Origin: Streptomyces canus
GTDB taxonomy: Bacteria > Actinomycetota > Actinomycetes > Streptomycetales > Streptomycetaceae
Length of the DNA stretch: 64,000 bases
NCBI RefSeq assembly: GCF_041435015.1
Contig: NZ_CP107990.1
Span: 1-64,000 of the forward strand
Direction: 5' to 3'
Shown: positions 60,482 through 64,000 of the stretch, one piece after another
How the letters are laid out: each line of letters begins with the position of its first letter
How positions within the stretch are numbered: the first letter of the stretch is position 1
Program-made: the position numbers and the translations under genes
Notes under the pieces: generated by a model
Seen by the model: the letters and a program-made list of their open reading frames with translations, nothing else
Databases searched by the model: none
What the model was told of the DNA's origin: nothing

Positions 60482-62656
60482 CTAGTCGGAGGGAAGTCGC
60501 TTGCCGGTGTCGCCGTCGTAGGCGACGCCGGTCGGGGACAGCCGGATTGTCCGGGACTGCGCCCGGGCGCCCTCCTTCCATGTCTTGCCGCCGACCGCGA
60601 TGTTCACGGTGATGTCCGCGAGCGGGTCCTTGACCGGGAGCGAGAGCTCGGGGGTCTTGGGGTACCAGCGGTCATTGCCCCGCGTGGTGTAGGCGCTCTT
60701 GCCGGAGGCGTCGATGCGCAGGTACTTCGCGTTGCGGTCGAAGTAGGAGCGCAGTTCGATGACGACCCGCTCCCGGTCGCTGCTCCACTGGGCGATGAGA
60801 TCGGTGCTGATGCCGTCGAGCTGGACGGTTGCCCCGGATCGGCCCTTGTAGGCGGCGGCTTTGGCCTGGCGTTCCTGCTGCTTCTCATTGTCGGCCGCGT
60901 ACTGGTAGACGCCTGCGATCGTGATGCCCAGGGCGGCGATCGCGGCGACGTAGGGCCAGGTCCGCCGGCGCGGTTGCGGCTGCGGGGCGGCCTGGGGTTC
61001 GGGTGTGTACGGCTGGGGGCCGCGGTGCCATTGCGGGGACGTGCCGTCGTCGGTCTTCTCGAACCATGCAGCGTCGTCAGTGCCCATGCGGGCGACCGTA
61101 GCGCGCAGTTGCATGGCCTGTCCGGGCTCTCCACTGAGATCGGCTACCTGTGCCCGGGTCTCCAACCAGGCAAGCGTCTGGGCGGAGTTGAGGCCGTGGG
61201 TGGTGATGTCCTCCCGCTCGTAGAGAGCGGCGAGCTGGGAGGCTTCGTTGAACCGGTCTTCGAGCGCGGCCTGGAGGACGCGCTCGTGCCGGGTGAGGTC
61301 GCCGATGACGTTCGGAGGCAGGCTCTCCCAGTCCCAGGTGTCGTTGGCGGTGGTGAACGGGGCGTGCAGGTCCTCGGTCGGGTGGACGGCGCCGGTCTCT
61401 TCGCGGCTCGATGCCGTGACCGGTTCCGCCAGGGCGGTGGCGGCCTGTTCCACGGCCAGGTCCTGCTGCGCCAGTTCCTCGGTAGCGGCCTGTTGTGCTC
61501 GCCGGCGCCGCGACGACGTGTCGGTCAGTGTGATCTCGTCTTCGGTGAGGATCGTCTGGACGACGTCGATGTAGTCGGGGCCGACCTTCCACACTGCCTG
61601 GCCGGGTTCGAGGGTGGGGATGATGTCGATGAGCGACTGGGGGAGTCCCAGCAGGGCGCCGACGATCGCGGCTTCCTCCGGTCCGAGGCGTCCGACGTGG
61701 GCGATCTCGCACAGCTTGGCCAGGTCTTGCGCCTTGCCCTGTCCGAGGTCGGACAGGGTGTGCATCACCACGTCCAGACTCAGGGCGGCCTTGCGGCTGT
61801 TCTTCAGCAGGCGCTGGATGAGTTCGCTGGTGGCCGGGGACAGCAGGATTTGCCAGGCCTCTTCGAGGACCAGGTGGCGGTGCACGGCGGTGGACTGGGG
61901 CAGCCATACGTGTTCAGCCCAGCAGGAGATCGCGGCCATCAGGGAGGGGATCGCCGGGGAGTTGCGGTCCAGTCGGCTGAAGTCGAAGGTCAGGATGGGC
62001 AGGTCGGTTTCGGGGAGGCTGGCGTCCTGGCCGTCGAACAGGCCGGTCAGTGAGCCTTCGGTGTAGCGGGACAGGGCGATCGCCGGGCCCTCGCCCCACT
62101 CGGTCAGCTTGGCGGCCGGCCAGCGGCCGTCCTGCGGCGTCACCAGCGCGTCGACCAGCCCGTTGAGCGAGGTTGCCTTCGGGTGGGCGAGGGCGTGCTG
62201 GAGGGCGTGGGCGGCCTGGACGGTGAGGGCGCCCGGCTCGACGGCGGTGATCAGGGAGCGCACCAGCTGTTCGCGGACCTCGCGCGGGAACAGCTCGCTG
62301 CACGGGTTGAGGGTGAAGGAGCCGGCCTCGATGACTCGGCCCTCCAGCGAGCGGGCCAGCGGCGCCCACTCGCCGCTCGCGTCCTCGCCGAAGGAGTCGA
62401 TGACGACGTACTGGTGGGCGTTGTCGAGGATCTCGCGGCGGGCCCTCGTCTTGGCCGTCGTGGACTTGCCGGAGCCGAGACCTCCCAGCGCGAGCGAGTT
62501 CGTGGAGGGGAGGATCGCGGCGTCGGTCAGGACGGGGGAGAGGTGGAAGGCGCGGCCGTCCAGCAGGGAGCGGCCGATCGGGATGCCGGGGAAGGTGGTG
62601 TTGGAGGCGATGAGGGGTGCGGTGATCGCGGCGTGGTTGGAGGGCAGGCGGATCAC
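60482..62656 (-). CDS. VirB4/TraC-like conjugation ATPase with a membrane-anchored C-terminal domain
   Basis: 724 residues from GTG 62656, overlapping the upstream stop (GTGA). Walker A LALGGLGSGKSTTAKT is near residue 60. HLVLEEAWQILLSPAT is the Walker B, and LSRYTEGSLTGLFDGQ is typical of VirB4 and T4SS ATPases. After about residue 530 a proline-rich linker and one transmembrane helix (WPYVAAIAALGITIAGVYQY) lead to a beta-rich tail, an unusual fusion. It powers assembly of the transfer channel for the MobF relaxase encoded at 17.6 kb. Confidence 0.8.
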   Translation of the reverse strand: MIRLPSNHAAITAPLIASNTTFPGIPIGRSLLDGRAFHLSPVLTDAAILPSTNSLALGGLGSGKSTTAKTRARREILDNAHQYVVIDSFGEDASGEWAPLARSLEGRVIEAGSFTLNPCSELFPREVREQLVRSLITAVEPGALTVQAAHALQHALAHPKATSLNGLVDALVTPQDGRWPAAKLTEWGEGPAIALSRYTEGSLTGLFDGQDASLPETDLPILTFDFSRLDRNSPAIPSLMAAISCWAEHVWLPQSTAVHRHLVLEEAWQILLSPATSELIQRLLKNSRKAALSLDVVMHTLSDLGQGKAQDLAKLCEIAHVGRLGPEEAAIVGALLGLPQSLIDIIPTLEPGQAVWKVGPDYIDVVQTILTEDEITLTDTSSRRRRAQQAATEELAQQDLAVEQAATALAEPVTASSREETGAVHPTEDLHAPFTTANDTWDWESLPPNVIGDLTRHERVLQAALEDRFNEASQLAALYEREDITTHGLNSAQTLAWLETRAQVADLSGEPGQAMQLRATVARMGTDDAAWFEKTDDGTSPQWHRGPQPYTPEPQAAPQPQPRRRTWPYVAAIAALGITIAGVYQYAADNEKQQERQAKAAAYKGRSGATVQLDGISTDLIAQWSSDRERVVIELRSYFDRNAKYLRIDASGKSAYTTRGNDRWYPKTPELSLPVKDPLADITVNIAVGGKTWKEGARAQSRTIRLSPTGVAYDGDTGKRLPSD

Positions 62657-63726
62657 AGGATCGCCCCTTTCCGGGTGGATGCTCCGTGCGGGGTGGTCAT
62701 CACGTGGGCGCGGTGCTGCTGGCCGGGCAGCCAGTCGAGGCGGATGCGGTGCCGGTCGGCGGCCAGGGATGCATGCCAGCGGGTGTCGGTGACGGCCTCG
62801 GGGCTGTCGCCCCACACCGTGAGGTAGCCGTCGAGGTCGACGAGGGTGGCGCCTTGCACGAGGGCACCGTGTCGGGTGCCGCTGGCGATGGCGTTGGCGT
62901 CCTGCTTGACCTTGTCGGCCGTAAACGCCTCGGAAGCCGCCTCCTGCCACTTCGCGGAGCGGCGCGACGCCGCCACGGGAAGCGGCCGGTACAGCACGGC
63001 GAAGGAGCGCTCTGCCTGGTCGTCGAGCAGGAGCTTGCCCATCAGGTCGCCGCCGGTCTCGTCCGGCCAGCCGGTGATGCGGGCGGTGGCCGCGTACCGG
63101 CCGTCCTCGAGGCCGACCCAGCCGGGGCCGCGGTCGACAACGACGGGCAGCGGTTCGGGGTCGAGGGGGGTGAGGGAGCCGAGGCGGGCGAACTCGCCCT
63201 CCAGCGTGGCCAGGATCCGGTCGGGCTGGCCGGCCAGTCCTTTGGGGACGTGCACGGAGAGGGTCTGGGTGTGGTCGGTGTACGCGCCGACCGCGGCGTG
63301 GTGGGTGACGTGCACTTGGACGCCCGCCTGGCGGGCCTGCCCGGCCGCGAACGTCAGTGCCTTGGAGAACGCGTCGTGGAAAGCGGTGCGCCGCGCATCG
63401 TCCTGCATGGTGCCGTGGCCCGGGTACAGGGCCCATGTCGCGGTGGCGCCGGGCTGGTTGGTCATGGAGGCGGGTGCGGTGCGCTCGCGCAGGTGCCGGT
63501 ATCCGACGGTCGCCCACCGGGCCATCGAGCGCGGGCCGGGGGCGAGGTTGAGCGCGGCCGCGGCGGCGCCGACCGCGCCGAACGCCCACACGGGGGGCGG
63601 GGAGATCATCGCGGACGCGAGGACGGCGCTTCCGACACCGGCGTTCACCCGTGTCAGCAGAGTCTCCGCCGGGCTCAGTCCGCGCTGGAGGGCGGGGATG
63701 CGGTAGCCGGGTGTCAGGGAGTACAT
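62653..63726 (-). CDS. Conjugation inner-membrane protein (SCO6880-like)
   Basis: 357 residues. Two hydrophobic helices lie near residues 28-65 (AVLASAMISPPPVWAFGAVG), then a soluble domain with TATWALYPGHGTMQDDA, HVTHHAAVGAYTDHTQ and WGDSPEAVTDTRW. This matches Streptomyces proteins encoded directly before the VirB4-like ATPase, which look like the N-terminal half of a split VirB3/VirB4 component. Coupled to the ATPase by a GTGA overlap. Confidence 0.7.
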   Translation of the reverse strand: MYSLTPGYRIPALQRGLSPAETLLTRVNAGVGSAVLASAMISPPPVWAFGAVGAAAAALNLAPGPRSMARWATVGYRHLRERTAPASMTNQPGATATWALYPGHGTMQDDARRTAFHDAFSKALTFAAGQARQAGVQVHVTHHAAVGAYTDHTQTLSVHVPKGLAGQPDRILATLEGEFARLGSLTPLDPEPLPVVVDRGPGWVGLEDGRYAATARITGWPDETGGDLMGKLLLDDQAERSFAVLYRPLPVAASRRSAKWQEAASEAFTADKVKQDANAIASGTRHGALVQGATLVDLDGYLTVWGDSPEAVTDTRWHASLAADRHRIRLDWLPGQQHRAHVMTTPHGASTRKGAIL

Positions 63727-63759
63727 CGGAACAACCTCCGGAAGTCTGGGGGTGAGCCG

Positions 63760-63812
63760 AGCCGGGCCCGGCCCCTCCCTAGCGATGCAGGGGGGAGGGG
63801 CCGGGCCCGGCT
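63760..63812. terminator. 20-bp stem-loop between transfer genes
   Basis: Arms 63760-63779 (AGCCGGGCCCGGCCCCTCCC) and 63793-63812 pair perfectly. It lies between two same-strand genes, so it may reduce rather than stop readthrough into the VirB4 operon. Confidence 0.75.
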
Positions 63813-63819
63813 GGACTCG

Positions 63820-64000
63820 TTACGGGGTGGGCCGTCGCCGACGGGGCGCTGGCGGCGGGGAAGTGGCTGGGGTCTGGCCGCCGTTGGCGTCCGGGTTGCG
63901 CTGCTGTCGGCCGGGGAGGTTGTAGGCGGCGCGCACTCGACTGCGGCGGTCGGCGTCCCGGTTCGCCTCGCTGACGGCGGACTGGGTGGTCAGCCGTCCC
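63820..64000 (-). CDS. C-terminal end of a further transfer gene (partial)
   Basis: The last 60 residues, running off the right edge: TTQSAVSEANRDADRRSRVR, AAYNLPGRQQRNPDANG and a Pro/Arg tail ending at TAA (63820-63822). The polar tail and position before the VirB4 operon fit a large T4SS membrane protein, but the family cannot be fixed from this piece. Confidence 0.6.
   Translation of the reverse strand, partial: GRLTTQSAVSEANRDADRRSRVRAAYNLPGRQQRNPDANGGQTPATSPPPAPRRRRPTP

Noticed and set aside
1..64000. tap, tpg or rep genes expected on a linear replicon
   Set aside because: No protein with the size or motifs of telomere-associated, terminal or replication initiator proteins was found; only a replication-relaxation fragment is present.
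1..64000. tRNA or rRNA genes
   Set aside because: No cloverleaf-like stretch with a TTCGANNC T-loop in the right context, and no rRNA sequence, was noticed on either strand.

Overview
The window looks like one end of a large linear Streptomyces replicon, most likely a conjugative linear plasmid. The evidence is very high G+C, GTG starts and GGAGG ribosome sites throughout, Streptomyces-type small proteins (DUF6207, DUF6233, an RRQRL zinc protein, WhiB), and a first 300 bases packed with the hairpin palindromes of a Streptomyces telomere. The outermost palindrome seems to be missing, so the true end probably lies only about a dozen bases to the left.

0.4-11.7 kb: a subtelomeric zone. It holds a terminal superfamily 2 helicase, a DUF4238-like protein, a transposition-type AAA ATPase cut into two remnants around a frameshifted HEPN-like gene and a membrane protein, an intact AAA ATPase plus subtilisin pair that matches the IetAS anti-phage system, and an ATP-dependent DNA ligase.

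11.8-33 kb: accessory genes. These include an unrecognised overlapping two-gene operon, a helix-turn-helix regulator, a MobF relaxase, a three-gene coupled regulatory operon, a CoiA-like nuclease, secreted proteins, a Y-family polymerase relative with LexA-like half-sites, Ku, and a second DNA ligase. The second ligase is broken by an 864 bp mobile element with inverted repeats and a 6 bp target duplication but no transposase. Copies of a roughly 300 bp repeat, some carrying a 12-nt periodic array, surround the ku and ligase loci.

33-47.6 kb: three lectin-like or jelly-roll proteins without signal peptides around a cold-shock protein, then much decayed DNA. The decayed part includes a relaxase remnant, an HTH-PQQ propeller pseudogene, an IS630 remnant, duplicated small genes, and two copies of a 100 bp repeat with a perfect TTATCCACA box. 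A HEPN-like gene and a membrane protein plus lipoprotein pair are intact here.

47.6-64 kb: the plasmid backbone. It has parAB with a repeated candidate centromere inside parB, a compact minus-strand operon that includes its own DNA polymerase sliding clamp together with GGDEF, ASCH, WhiB and HNH proteins, a STAND NTPase with recently amplified TPR repeats, and the start of a conjugation module (VirB4-like ATPase and an inner-membrane partner) that runs off the right edge. No rep, tap or tpg gene is recognisable in this window, so the replication origin and the telomere-capping genes must lie elsewhere.
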